DNA of 64,000 nucleotides, taken from Cyclobacteriaceae bacterium (GTDB lineage Bacteria > Bacteroidota > Bacteroidia > Cytophagales > Cyclobacteriaceae). The position numbers were made by a program, and so were the translations under genes. The stretch spans positions 1 through 64,000 of the forward strand of contig JAGQYI010000051.1 in assembly GCA_020436165.1 (NCBI GenBank), read 5' to 3'. This document shows positions 45,220-54,777 of the stretch, piece by piece. How positions within the stretch are numbered: the stretch's first letter is position 1; every line of letters begins with the position of its first letter. Under the pieces are notes generated by a model that was given only the letters and a program-made list of their open reading frames with translations, did no database searches and had not been told where the DNA came from.

Positions 45220-46335
45220 TCAGTTGTTTTCTTGTTTGGGTTTCTTTTCAGAAAGTGCCTGCTCTTTTGTTTTGAATGTATTTAAGATGGTTTCGAGCTC
45301 ACGCAAAGCGTCCCTTTTTGGTTTTCCTGGCGCTACTACAAATCCATCTAAATAAAAGAGTGTTTCGCTGTCTGCATCGAGTACCACATAACTAATGTAT
45401 GGTCCTCCAACTCCACCAATTTCATGAGTTCTCCAGATTCCGCGAACTTCTCTGGCAAAATTTCCATTTACCTTAACTGCCCTGTAAATAACAGGAACAT
45501 GAACCGTATCGGTTTCCATGTAGGTAGCCAGATTTTCAGGATCTTCGAAAATATATTCTTTTGTTATCTCATCTCTCCAGGCCAAAATCTCTTTCTTACC
45601 AAATTCGGACTCATTGGTGTAGGGTTTGTAAGAAACAAAAATACTTTTATCAACACTGCCATCGGTTATTCCAGGACTTCGAAGCCAAACAAAGCTAGGT
45701 TTATCTTCTTCAATTCTAAACCCATTTGGGATTCGCATGTAAAAACCATGCTTTTTAAGCAGCATATTGTTTATTCCTGTTAACTCTTTGCTTGCGTATA
45801 AGCTATTAGTTAGCCTATCCATCTCAACTTTTTCAAAAAAGTTGCGCACAATCCCTTCATTTTCGGCAATCCTATTGGTTAGTTCGTCTTCGGTGGCACC
45901 AAATAAATAAAGAACTGACTGGCCTTTTGCATAAAGATCAGACTGTGATATAATAAACTTATCAGGATGCTCTTTTATGTATTTACTGGTGATATAACCT
46001 CTAACTGTTTCGCCTCCTTTTGTTTTGCTGTCTAGTGTAGCCACAAAAACAATATTCTTTGCTTTATTCAAAACGGAGTTAAACTTTGTTGGCTCAATAT
46101 ACCTTACTGTAAAGTAGGGTTCGTCAGTTGATAGGCCGGGAATGTGAGAAATCAATTCATTTCTAATGACCTGACCAAGTTCTCCTTTCCATTGTACTGA
46201 ATCCATAACCACGAATAACTCACCGGGTCTGCCGGAAGCGTTCACCAACAGTCTTTCGTTTACACTGTCAATATTGCAAGAAAACATGCCTATTAAGGCC
46301 AAAAATGCGAATAATCCTAAACTCAGTTGTTTCAT
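45220..46335 (-). CDS. DUF4837 lipoprotein
   Basis: 371 residues with a lipobox ending at C20 (MFSC), so probably an outer- or inner-membrane lipoprotein. The body follows the DUF4837 pattern: GRPGELFVVMD near the N-terminus, the RNELISHIPGLSTDEPYF segment, and a C-terminal part with REVRGIWRTHE. The function of the family is unknown. The C-tail is Lys/Glu-rich. It follows the transglycosylase gene by about 100 bp. Confidence 0.86.
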   Translation of the reverse strand: MKQLSLGLFAFLALIGMFSCNIDSVNERLLVNASGRPGELFVVMDSVQWKGELGQVIRNELISHIPGLSTDEPYFTVRYIEPTKFNSVLNKAKNIVFVATLDSKTKGGETVRGYITSKYIKEHPDKFIISQSDLYAKGQSVLYLFGATEDELTNRIAENEGIVRNFFEKVEMDRLTNSLYASKELTGINNMLLKKHGFYMRIPNGFRIEEDKPSFVWLRSPGITDGSVDKSIFVSYKPYTNESEFGKKEILAWRDEITKEYIFEDPENLATYMETDTVHVPVIYRAVKVNGNFAREVRGIWRTHEIGGVGGPYISYVVLDADSETLFYLDGFVVAPGKPKRDALRELETILNTFKTKEQALSEKKPKQENN

Positions 46336-46435
46336 AACAAAATGTTATTTCCAACTATAAAGATAACTATTCTAGGAGTGTCAAAAAGGGCTTGGGACAA
46401 ATTAAAACAATAGTATTTTTTTAAGTTAACTTATG

Positions 46436-47779
46436 CTAACCTATAATAAGCACCTGACCGGGTTTGATGTGGTCAGACTCAAGATTGTTTAACCTCTTTA
46501 TTTTTTCAATATCAAGGCCCTCATATTTTTTTGAAATATCCCAAAGCGTATCTCCAGGTTGAACGATATAGGTTTTTTTACCATCAAAATTCAAATTTCC
46601 TTGGGGTGCTGGGGTTGCTTTTGCAGAAGCAGTTTTGACTTGAGTGCCCGGGTAAACCCAAATATTTAAAGACTGTCCAACTCTTATTGTATTACTGCTC
46701 AGTCTGTTCCATTTTTTTATATCAGTTACGCGAACATGGTACCTTTGAGCAATGGTGCCTAATACGTCTCCGTTTTTAACCCTATACACATGTTTTTCCC
46801 TTCCATATGTGCTTCCAACACTATTTTGCGCCAAATGTTCCAGCTCCTTTTCACCTTCAGAAGACGCAATTAACAATAAACTATCTCTGTTTATCCTGGC
46901 AAGTTCAATTTTATCGCTCGGCAAGCGAACAGGGTAAAACTGGTTATCTGTTTTTACACCAAATCGTTTTAAATGTGGGTTCAGTGCCTGTATATCTTCG
47001 TAACAAAACGATAACTCATTGGATAAGGATTTTAGATTAACATAACCTTTTACCATTAGTGTATCGTGCTCCATTAAATAGGCAGGATCGTTAGGCAAAA
47101 GATTTAGCTCGCCTGCATAATTAAATGCATAAACTACCGCTACAAACTGAGGAAGATAGGATCGTGTTTCTCTTGGTAAGTATCTGTAGATTTCCCAGAA
47201 TGATTTTTTATAACCCGACCTACGAATTGCTTTGCGAACGTTTCCAGGGCCGGAATTGTAGGCAGCAAGTGCTAGCTCCCAATCTCCGAACATGGTATAT
47301 AAACTGCTTAGATACTTGCAGGCAGCATCTGTTGCTTCATACGGATCAAACCGCTCGTCAATGTACCAGTCCTGGTGCAGTTTATACATATTGCCCGTAT
47401 AAGGCATAAACTGCCAAAGGCCTCCAGCACCTACCCGTGAAATAGCCTGTGGGTTTAGCCCTGATTCAACTATTGAAAGATATTTCAGTTCATCCGGCAA
47501 TCCATACTTTTTAAGGTACTGCTCGATAATTGGGAAAAACTGGGACGATCTTCTTATAACTTCCTTTGTATAGGGCCGGTTTTTTACAGTAAAATAATTC
47601 ACAAATGCATACACCCGTTCATTAAAATGAAGTGGTATTTCATTTTCAATACATCCCATTCTGTCAGCTACCAGATCATAGGTTGCATGTTCAGAAAACA
47701 TCTCAACAGGCTCTGCGACATCCTGAGAAAAAGCATTTAATGCTGTAAGAAAAGACAGTATAAATAGAAGTTTTTTCAT
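46436..47779 (-). CDS. membrane-bound lytic transglycosylase with two LysM domains (MltD-like)
   Basis: 447 residues: signal peptide (1-18), SLT domain (about 85-200) with catalytic E105 in IVESGLNPQAISRVGAGGLW and the AYNSGPGNVRKAI motif, then two LysM repeats (about 328-375, HVYRVKNGDVLGTIAQRY, and 400-447, TYIVQPGDTLWDISKKY). Cleaves peptidoglycan glycan strands in the periplasm, LysM binding the wall. In a minus-strand envelope cluster after gatA (8 bp). Confidence 0.94.
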   Translation of the reverse strand: MKKLLFILSFLTALNAFSQDVAEPVEMFSEHATYDLVADRMGCIENEIPLHFNERVYAFVNYFTVKNRPYTKEVIRRSSQFFPIIEQYLKKYGLPDELKYLSIVESGLNPQAISRVGAGGLWQFMPYTGNMYKLHQDWYIDERFDPYEATDAACKYLSSLYTMFGDWELALAAYNSGPGNVRKAIRRSGYKKSFWEIYRYLPRETRSYLPQFVAVVYAFNYAGELNLLPNDPAYLMEHDTLMVKGYVNLKSLSNELSFCYEDIQALNPHLKRFGVKTDNQFYPVRLPSDKIELARINRDSLLLIASSEGEKELEHLAQNSVGSTYGREKHVYRVKNGDVLGTIAQRYHVRVTDIKKWNRLSSNTIRVGQSLNIWVYPGTQVKTASAKATPAPQGNLNFDGKKTYIVQPGDTLWDISKKYEGLDIEKIKRLNNLESDHIKPGQVLIIG

Positions 47780-47787
47780 GTAATTGA

Positions 47788-49197
47788 CTACAACGTTACT
47801 AAATACTCGCTAAAAGTATACAACGCATGTTCTTCAAATTCATTAGCAACAATATGGAAACCGGTTGGCAAACCCTTCTTGGTTTTACCCATGGGAACTG
47901 AAATTGCGGGAAGTCCTGCAAGGCTTGCATGAACTGTGAATATGTCTTGCAAGTATTCTTCTATGGGACTATTCTTCTCCTTGTTAGCCTCAAATGCAGG
48001 CCCTGGGGCTGTTGGTGAAATAATGAAATCATAGGTTTTCAACAACTCTTTTGTTCTTTCCTTTATGAGACTTCTAACTCGTTGCGCTTTTGTATAATAA
48101 GCATCGTAGTATCCAGCGCTAAGTACGAAAGTTCCCATCATAATTCGCCTTTTCACCTCTTCGCCAAAACCTTTAGATCGGGTTTTGCTATATAGACCAT
48201 ACAAATCATTTTCTTTAGCTCTTAGTCCATACCTTACTCCATCGTACCTGGAAAGGTTTGAGCTGGCTTCTGCCATCGTAAGGATATAATAGGTTGGCAA
48301 TAAATATTCAAGCAGGGGAAAATTAGCTTCTTCAACCGTATAACCTTGCTCCTTAAGCTTTTGAATCCATGTCTCAAAATGTGACCTTACTTCTTCTGAT
48401 AAACCTTCAGATTCTAAGACTTGTTTGAAATAAACAAGCTTTTTTGACTTGTCAGTTGCCTTTGTTTCTGGAATTAAAACATCTGATGATGAACTGTCAA
48501 ATTCGTCCTTTCCACATATAACATCAAATACTTTTTTATTGTCTGCCAGGTCTTTTGACAAAATTCCTATCACGTCAAAAGAGGAAGCAAAGGCCGCAAG
48601 ACCATGACGAGATACATTTCCATAGGTTGGCTTTAAGCCAATAACGCCATTAAAAGAAGCGGGCTGACGAACAGAACCACCAGTATCGGAGCCAAGTGAA
48701 ACCATACACAAATCAGCTTGAACTGCAACCGCAGAACCGCCTGAGGATCCACCAGCAACAAGATTGTTGTCTATATTATTAAGGACTCTTCCGTATGCAC
48801 TGTTTTTATTTGATGAGCCCATTCCAAACTCATCACAATTTTGTCGTCCGATTATTATGGCGTCTTCCAGCAACAATCGCTCAACAGCGGTGGCAGAGAA
48901 TTTAGCCGTAAATCCTTTTAGGATTTTGCTACTGCAGGTTAGTGAATGATCTTTGTAGCTGATCAGGTCTTTGATGCCCACAACCAAACCGGCAAGCTTG
49001 CCAACGGGCTGTTTATTAGCTAAACGCAAATCAATATCATCAGCTTTTGCAAGACATTCGTCTTCAAAAACTTCAAGAAAAGCATTTAAGTGCTTTTTAT
49101 CTTTTATTCTTTGGAGATAATCCTCAATTATTCGCCTCATGGTAATCTTTGAGGCAAATAATTCAGATTGAATTGATTGGAGGGAACTGTAAAGCAA
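47788..49197 (-). CDS. gatA: Asp/Glu-tRNA amidotransferase subunit A
   Basis: 469 residues of the amidase signature family, making the glutaminase that feeds ammonia to GatB for tRNA amidation. The Ser-Ser-Lys triad is K76 (GIKD), S151 (GGSSGG) and S175 (DTGGS). The frame opens with TTG; the N-terminal helix before residue 20 matches the family, so TTG is a likely start. Only subunit A is here; GatB and GatC must lie elsewhere. It starts 3 bp after the tatA stop. Confidence 0.94.
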   Translation of the reverse strand: MLYSSLQSIQSELFASKITMRRIIEDYLQRIKDKKHLNAFLEVFEDECLAKADDIDLRLANKQPVGKLAGLVVGIKDLISYKDHSLTCSSKILKGFTAKFSATAVERLLLEDAIIIGRQNCDEFGMGSSNKNSAYGRVLNNIDNNLVAGGSSGGSAVAVQADLCMVSLGSDTGGSVRQPASFNGVIGLKPTYGNVSRHGLAAFASSFDVIGILSKDLADNKKVFDVICGKDEFDSSSSDVLIPETKATDKSKKLVYFKQVLESEGLSEEVRSHFETWIQKLKEQGYTVEEANFPLLEYLLPTYYILTMAEASSNLSRYDGVRYGLRAKENDLYGLYSKTRSKGFGEEVKRRIMMGTFVLSAGYYDAYYTKAQRVRSLIKERTKELLKTYDFIISPTAPGPAFEANKEKNSPIEEYLQDIFTVHASLAGLPAISVPMGKTKKGLPTGFHIVANEFEEHALYTFSEYLVTL

Positions 49198-49200
49198 CAG

Positions 49201-49407
49201 CTATTTTTTTTCAGGCTTATCGTTTATCCCTTCTTCTATTTCGTCTTTAATTTCCTTGGTTGCGTCTTTGAATTCTCTAATACCGCGACCCATGCCTCTT
49301 GCCAATTCAGGAATTTTTTTAGCACCGAACAAAAGCAAAAGAGCAAAAATGATGACGAAAATCTCAAATCCTCCCAAACTACCGAATATTGCGTACTCTA
49401 TGTTCAT
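49201..49407 (-). CDS. tatA: twin-arginine translocase subunit TatA/E
   Basis: 68 residues: short N-terminal periplasmic end, one membrane helix (about 12-27), the hinge [20 protein letters not shown], and an acidic amphipathic tail. TatA forms the pore for folded proteins in the inner membrane; TatC is not in the window. A 95-bp gap with no clear feature separates it from the upstream EnvC-like gene. Confidence 0.94.
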   Translation of the reverse strand: MNIEYAIFGSLGGFEIFVIIFALLLLFGAKKIPELARGMGRGIREFKDATKEIKDEIEEGINDKPEKK

Positions 49408-49502
49408 ATGTATAACGCTTTAATTAGGCTGTAAAGATAGGTATTCTGTTTTCAAGTGTATCTAACTTAAATAGATAATTTTGTTGCAAAAACGCGCTAT
49501 AA

Positions 49503-50687
49503 CTATTTTTTGGTAAGCCACAGCTCCGGATCCAGCTTGGTAAACGACTTCCAGATCTCGAAGTGAAGCTCAGCGATTCCATCATCTCCCGTTTGAACAG
49601 TTCCAATAGAGTCTCCAGCGTTAAGGGATTGACCGGTTTTTACAGTAACAGTATTTAGCTTAGCATATACTGAAAAGTAATCTCCATGATTTACAATTAC
49701 AGCTTTATTAAAGCCCTGAATAACTACAACTCTAGAAACCTTACCTGATGAAACACATTTAACTTGGGTGTTTGGTGTTGTTTGGATTTCAACTCCTGGG
49801 TTATTTCTTTCAACGCCTTTTAGTATCGGGTCTTTGGAAATACCGAAATGTTGAGAAACAAACCCTTTAACAGGCCATGGTAAATGGGCTTTGTTTTTGG
49901 CGAAATCGGTAGATAACCCCTTGGTTGTAGAAGCAGCTTTAGCCTTTGCCATAGCAGCAGCTTCTAACTCTTTCTTAATTATTTCATCAATTAATTTATT
50001 AAGGGAGGCAAGTGCCTTGTTTCTTTTTTCAAGCTCTTTTTTAAGCTCTTTTTCGCGTGAGGCTAGTGAAGAAACAGCATTCTGTTCCTTCTCTTTAAGT
50101 GCTTCAAGCTTATTCTTTTCGGTAAGTTGCTGATCTAATAAACTTGCCTGTTCTTTCTTTTTAGTTTCTATTGATGCGATCTGTAGTGTTAGCATTTCTC
50201 GAACTGCATTGATCTGTTCCACCTGTTTTCTTCGCGCTTCCGAGTATTGTTCCATGTAATGCATGCGCCTGAAGAACTGATTGAACGATTCGGAAGAAAA
50301 CAGAAAGGTGAGTATGTCTTGCCCGCGGCTTGCCTTATAGGCGGCATAAATCATGGCTGCATACTCCTTTTTAAGGTTTTCTTCGTCTTTTTTAAGCGAA
50401 TTTATTATTTCCTGATCCTGAGCTATATCTTCTTCAAGTAAAGTAATTTCACTTTTGTAGTTAGCGATCAGGTTTTGTTGTGCATTGATTTGAAATTTAT
50501 AGGCATTGAGTTGCCCAAGGCTGATCTTTTTTTGTTGAGCTGTTTTTTGAAGAGTGGCTTGTGCTTCTTTTATCTTTTCAAGATTTTCTTTCTTTTCTTT
50601 CTGTAATTGTTCTTTGGTTTTTTGTGCCAATACTGGCACAGAAAGAAGAAACAAGCCTAAAGCAAGAAGTGCTTTATTGAACTTCAT
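49503..50687 (-). CDS. EnvC-like murein hydrolase activator with degenerate M23 domain
   Basis: 394 residues: signal peptide (1-21, ending VLAQ), a long coiled coil (about 22-255), and an M23/LytM domain (about 285-392). The zinc ligands of active LytM peptidases are lost: the HxxxD region reads NNPGVEI, YAHL reads YAKL, and HLHFE reads ELHFE. Like EnvC it probably activates amidases at cell division sites rather than cutting itself. It overlaps the DUF4292 gene by 14 bp. Confidence 0.92.
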   Translation of the reverse strand: MKFNKALLALGLFLLSVPVLAQKTKEQLQKEKKENLEKIKEAQATLQKTAQQKKISLGQLNAYKFQINAQQNLIANYKSEITLLEEDIAQDQEIINSLKKDEENLKKEYAAMIYAAYKASRGQDILTFLFSSESFNQFFRRMHYMEQYSEARRKQVEQINAVREMLTLQIASIETKKKEQASLLDQQLTEKNKLEALKEKEQNAVSSLASREKELKKELEKRNKALASLNKLIDEIIKKELEAAAMAKAKAASTTKGLSTDFAKNKAHLPWPVKGFVSQHFGISKDPILKGVERNNPGVEIQTTPNTQVKCVSSGKVSRVVVIQGFNKAVIVNHGDYFSVYAKLNTVTVKTGQSLNAGDSIGTVQTGDDGIAELHFEIWKSFTKLDPELWLTKK

Positions 50688-51456
50688 ATTTTTTTGGAAC
50701 CGTAAACGGGAACTTTATGGGTTTATCCGAAGTTTCAACCTTAGAATGATCAATAGATAGCTGAGTTTCCAGTTCTCCAAACTCATTATGGTGAATAAGG
50801 GAGGCGAAAATGGAATAAGGAATTCCTTGATTATCAATTGGTCTAAAATCTTTATAAAGGAGCTTAAGTGAATTATCCGTTTCTTTTTCAGTTACGTTAA
50901 CCTCTTCCAATTTCATGTTTTCCTGGCCAATATAATTGGTAATCCGAAAGTTATCGATGTTTTGTTTTATCACGTATCTCTTGCCAATAATTTTAGCATT
51001 GCTATCATCATTAAGAGGTTTTGGCATATCCCCAACAACTATGGCTTGAATCAACTCAAAGTCTATGGGAAACTGAAATTCTTTGCTCACTTCTTTGAAA
51101 TCGTAAGCGTAGTATTGTTTTTCCACTTTGTTAATCACTTTCACGGAGTCCTTTGTAATAATTCCACGCACTCCTTGCACCCCTAACGCTCCGGATAGAT
51201 TGAACCAGATAACACTGTCTTTTTTAAGACGAATTTGTGCAGTGGCATTTGTGGTTTTATGTGCTTCCTTGAATTCTACCTTCGATTTAATAGTCATATA
51301 ATCAAAGTTGAGTTGCTCCACTTTTAAATCTTTGACAGGTGTGCTTCTGTTAAAAACAGTAATGTTTTTGCTACAAGATTGCAGCATTACCGAGCCTATT
51401 ATCAGTAATCCTAAAAGTTTACTGAATGATCTTACCTTGTTCAATTTTCTTATCAA
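50674..51456 (-). CDS. DUF4292 lipoprotein
   Basis: 260 residues with a lipobox-like C near residue 28 (MLQSCSK). The body has the DUF4292 pattern KDSVIWFNLSGALGVQGVRGIITKD, a LolA/LolB-like strand set. The frame opens with TTG within the end of the upstream TPR gene (38-bp overlap); no ATG precedes the lipobox apart from that in MLQSC, so TTG is plausible. The role may be lipoprotein or LPS handling; unproven. Confidence 0.85.
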   Translation of the reverse strand: MIRKLNKVRSFSKLLGLLIIGSVMLQSCSKNITVFNRSTPVKDLKVEQLNFDYMTIKSKVEFKEAHKTTNATAQIRLKKDSVIWFNLSGALGVQGVRGIITKDSVKVINKVEKQYYAYDFKEVSKEFQFPIDFELIQAIVVGDMPKPLNDDSNAKIIGKRYVIKQNIDNFRITNYIGQENMKLEEVNVTEKETDNSLKLLYKDFRPIDNQGIPYSIFASLIHHNEFGELETQLSIDHSKVETSDKPIKFPFTVPKKYEVQ

Positions 51457-53194
51457 TGTTTTTTATTGTTTTGTCAAGTTCCCTAGCTTTTTGCCATTGA
51501 ATTTTGGCATTCTTAATGTCTCCCAGTTTATAAAGCACATCACCCAAGTGATCGAAATTCTCGGCATTGGCTTCTTTGTCTGCAACTACTTTTTCCAATA
51601 CTCTTTTGGCTTCTTCATAAAATCCAAGTTTATATTGAACCCAGGCGTAAGTATCTAAATAAGCCAGGTTGTCCGAATTTAAGCGCATAAGCTTGGTGGA
51701 CATTTCCTTTGCTTTTTCCAGATTCTGTCCTCGCAAAGATAGATAATAACTATAGTTGTTTAATACCAACTCGTTGTTGGGATTTATTTCCAAAGCGTGT
51801 TCATACGCTTCATCCGACTTTTCATACTCGTCAAGGCTGTTGTAGGTATCACCTAAATATCCATAAAACAGATCAAGCAGTTGGTTGTTATTGGCCGCCC
51901 TTTTGAGTCCCTCCTCAAAATAAAAAGCTGCTTCTTCATTTTGATCTTTTTGCAAATGTGCTACCCCTGCAACAAGGTAAAGCCATGCCTGGTTAGGGAA
52001 AGCTTCCAAAGCTTGCTCACTATGCAAAATGGTGCTATCTGCCTCATTCAGCTGAATCTCAAGATTTAGCAGGTTCTGCCAAACATTGAATTTGGAGGCA
52101 TCGTAGGTTACGTATTTTGAATAAGAATTAATTGCTTTTTGCTTAAACAGATCAGTACTGTCTTTGGAAAGATATTGCTTTTGAACAAATGTAGAATAAA
52201 CATCACCTCTAAGCAGATACCCGTTAGGATCGTTTGGGTGGACTTCAATTATTTTGTCACACAAAGCAGGCAATAATACTTCTAAGCGCTGATCTGGCAA
52301 TAATGCCATGTATTTCATTACTGCATTTATTTTGGCATTAATGGGAACCAATGGATTGGAAAAACCTTTGTCCAGCTCTTTTTCGAAGTCGTCTAGCTTT
52401 CGTTCCTTTCGGTAGATATCGGCAAGGAAGAGGTGTGCACCAGCTACTTCAGGATTTGTTTTAAGCAAATTGTTTATTAAAGTGATTGCCTCTTCATCTT
52501 TGGAGTTGGAAGAAAGTACTTCTGCCAGCATTAACACATATTTGGGGTCATCAGGAAATGCATCAACCAGCTTTTGTCCTTCGGCAATAGCCTCATCTAC
52601 TTTATTTAGTTTAAGATATATCTTTTGCTTTTGAACAGAAGCCTGTTCATTTACACCAAAATAATCTTCTGTTTTCTGGTAGGTTTCCAACGCCTTTTCA
52701 TAATCCTTTAAGTACATGTACATTGCTCCTAGTTGGAAAAGATTGTGCTCTTCTCCGGGGATAGTCCTTAAAAGCTCTTCGTAATATTCGGTTGCCTTTT
52801 CAAGATCGTTGGTGTTGGTATAGATATCAGCGGCTAGCAGGTAGTAGTACGGATTTTCTTTATTTAGCTCCAATGCTTTTTCAATGGAAAGTTTGGCCGC
52901 ATCCGTTTGATTGGTCTTGCTGTATATCTGGGCAAGCTTAAAATAAGCTACATCGTTTTCAGGAACCAGTTGTAAACTGGATCTAAAGCTGTTGACAGCT
53001 TTAGCATAATCTTCAAGAATATACTGTTTTTCTCCTTCCGTAAAATAGTATTCGGATTCCTGTTCAATATACTCATTACTCTTGGAAACCGTTTCTTTTT
53101 TGCCTTTTTGCTTCTTCTGGGCATAAACATTGGTTGTAACTCCTTGAAGAAGAAATAAGCTAATAAGAAAATAAAGGCCTGTTTTTAAATGCAT
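51419..53194 (-). CDS. TPR repeat protein
   Basis: 591 residues: signal peptide (about 1-26, ending VYAQ), a Lys-rich linker, then about twelve TPR units (for example YFTEGEKQYILEDYAKAV, AYFKLAQIYSKTNQTDAAK, YEHALEINPNNELVLNNYSY). Periplasmic scaffold for protein-protein contacts; specific partner unknown. First gene of the TPR-DUF4292-EnvC run, an order I recall as shared by many Bacteroidetes, which points to a cell-wall related job. Confidence 0.9.
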   Translation of the reverse strand: MHLKTGLYFLISLFLLQGVTTNVYAQKKQKGKKETVSKSNEYIEQESEYYFTEGEKQYILEDYAKAVNSFRSSLQLVPENDVAYFKLAQIYSKTNQTDAAKLSIEKALELNKENPYYYLLAADIYTNTNDLEKATEYYEELLRTIPGEEHNLFQLGAMYMYLKDYEKALETYQKTEDYFGVNEQASVQKQKIYLKLNKVDEAIAEGQKLVDAFPDDPKYVLMLAEVLSSNSKDEEAITLINNLLKTNPEVAGAHLFLADIYRKERKLDDFEKELDKGFSNPLVPINAKINAVMKYMALLPDQRLEVLLPALCDKIIEVHPNDPNGYLLRGDVYSTFVQKQYLSKDSTDLFKQKAINSYSKYVTYDASKFNVWQNLLNLEIQLNEADSTILHSEQALEAFPNQAWLYLVAGVAHLQKDQNEEAAFYFEEGLKRAANNNQLLDLFYGYLGDTYNSLDEYEKSDEAYEHALEINPNNELVLNNYSYYLSLRGQNLEKAKEMSTKLMRLNSDNLAYLDTYAWVQYKLGFYEEAKRVLEKVVADKEANAENFDHLGDVLYKLGDIKNAKIQWQKARELDKTIKNIDKKIEQGKIIQ

Positions 53195-53252
53195 TATAAT
53201 TCAAAAGTAATTCAATTACTTATTTTTTATGAAGTGGTGTGGGTAAGTATCG

Positions 53253-54740
53253 TTATTCGATGGGTTGAAAAATACGTTTTCGTTCAATTGAATAGGTTAT
53301 GGCAATGAATGCAAGTGTCACAATAATATTCAATGCGCAATCCAACCACATATTGCTTAACGTAATGTGGTAACCAAAGTATATTAGGGTAAGTACAATA
53401 ATTGTATAAACAATCAAAGGTTTAAAATTATAAGGTACGGGATATCGTTTTTTCCCCATACGATAGCTTACCAGAGACATAACAAAATAGGCAACTACAA
53501 TTGTTACTGCACTGCTTATATAGCCAAATCTGCCAAGGAAAAAGTAATTACCCGTAAACGTAATAATGGCACCAATTAGCGTATAAAGGATGCCATACGA
53601 AGTTTGATCCTTCAACTTAAACCAAATGGATATGTTAATGTACACGCCAAACAGAAGCTTGCCAAACATAATAATCGGCACCAGGAACAGAGCAACGCGG
53701 TACTCGGGTCTGCGAAGAAGCAAGTCGGCAATTAAATCGATGTTAAGACAGACTGCAAGCATTATTAAAAGTGCCATTATAAAATAAAAATGCATTGTTT
53801 TGGCAAAAAGCGCAGGTGCTTGCTTATCCTTAGCCTGAGAAAAGAAAAAAGGCTCCACTGCATAACGGAATGCCTGTATAGCCAGCATCATTAGTGCGCC
53901 TAATTTAAATGTTTGGCTATAGACCCCCTGTGCAAAAACACCTCCTTTACTCCATTCTGCAACAGCCACTTTATCTAATTCGTTGGTAACCCATCCTGCA
54001 AACCCTGTTATAAGAATAGGCAATGCATAAAAAAGCATTGGTTTTAGTACATTCCAGTTTAGCGAAAGTTTAATTTGAAGAAACTCCTTAGCTAACAAAA
54101 TAAACCAGACAGAGTTACTAATTAGGTTAGCTAAAAATATATATTCGATGCCTAAATTTGGGTTGTATATAGAATCTACCATCGGCTTAAGCCCAACCAA
54201 AAATTCCTGATTGTGAATAGCCGGGAACAAAACAAGAAAAAGTAATTGCAGACCAATGTTGCCCAATATGGCTATTGTTTTGGCTGCAGCGAACTTAATT
54301 GGGCGGTTCTCTAACCTAAGTCTGGCAAAGGGTATGGCAGTTGCTCCGTCAATAAATACAATAGCCGCCAGCCAATAGATCATCCGGGCATTTATGGCAA
54401 TATTAAACTTAGAGGTAAGAAAAACTGACAAATAAGGAGTGCCGATTGAAATAAAGATGGAAAACAAAAGGCTAATGAATATGACAGAGGTAGCAGCTAC
54501 ATGATAGGTTTTAGGATTATCATCTTTGGTTGCAAACCTGAAAAAGGTGGTTTCCATTCCAAAAGTTATTAGGATTAGAGCCAGCGCTGTGTACCCGTAA
54601 AAATAGGATACAACCCCAAGTTCATTTTTTAAGAATAGTGTAGTGTGTAGAGGAACCAAAAAATAGTTGATGATTCTTCCCAGAATACTGCTTACACCAT
54701 AAATGATGGTTTGACCTGCCAGTTTTTTTAAATGACCCAT
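53253..54740 (-). CDS. polysaccharide flippase (Wzx/MATE-like, MOP superfamily)
   Basis: 495 residues with about 14 membrane helices; the N-terminal LAGQTIIYGVSSILGRIINYFLVPLHT helix pair is typical of the polysaccharide biosynthesis protein family. Predicted to flip lipid-linked sugar units across the inner membrane. It stands between the crotonase and TPR genes; polymer-related partners might be the glycosyltransferases at 22-24 kb or 61-64 kb, which is inference. Confidence 0.9.
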   Translation of the reverse strand: MGHLKKLAGQTIIYGVSSILGRIINYFLVPLHTTLFLKNELGVVSYFYGYTALALILITFGMETTFFRFATKDDNPKTYHVAATSVIFISLLFSIFISIGTPYLSVFLTSKFNIAINARMIYWLAAIVFIDGATAIPFARLRLENRPIKFAAAKTIAILGNIGLQLLFLVLFPAIHNQEFLVGLKPMVDSIYNPNLGIEYIFLANLISNSVWFILLAKEFLQIKLSLNWNVLKPMLFYALPILITGFAGWVTNELDKVAVAEWSKGGVFAQGVYSQTFKLGALMMLAIQAFRYAVEPFFFSQAKDKQAPALFAKTMHFYFIMALLIMLAVCLNIDLIADLLLRRPEYRVALFLVPIIMFGKLLFGVYINISIWFKLKDQTSYGILYTLIGAIITFTGNYFFLGRFGYISSAVTIVVAYFVMSLVSYRMGKKRYPVPYNFKPLIVYTIIVLTLIYFGYHITLSNMWLDCALNIIVTLAFIAITYSIERKRIFQPIE

Positions 54741-54777
54741 GGAGCTGAATGGTAGTTAAACAACAGGGTGAGATATA

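Noticed and set aside
53203..53225. AT-rich hairpin before the TPR gene as a terminator of the flippase gene
   Set aside because: The flippase gene ends on the other side (53253, minus strand) and the T-run follows on the plus strand, where no gene ends.
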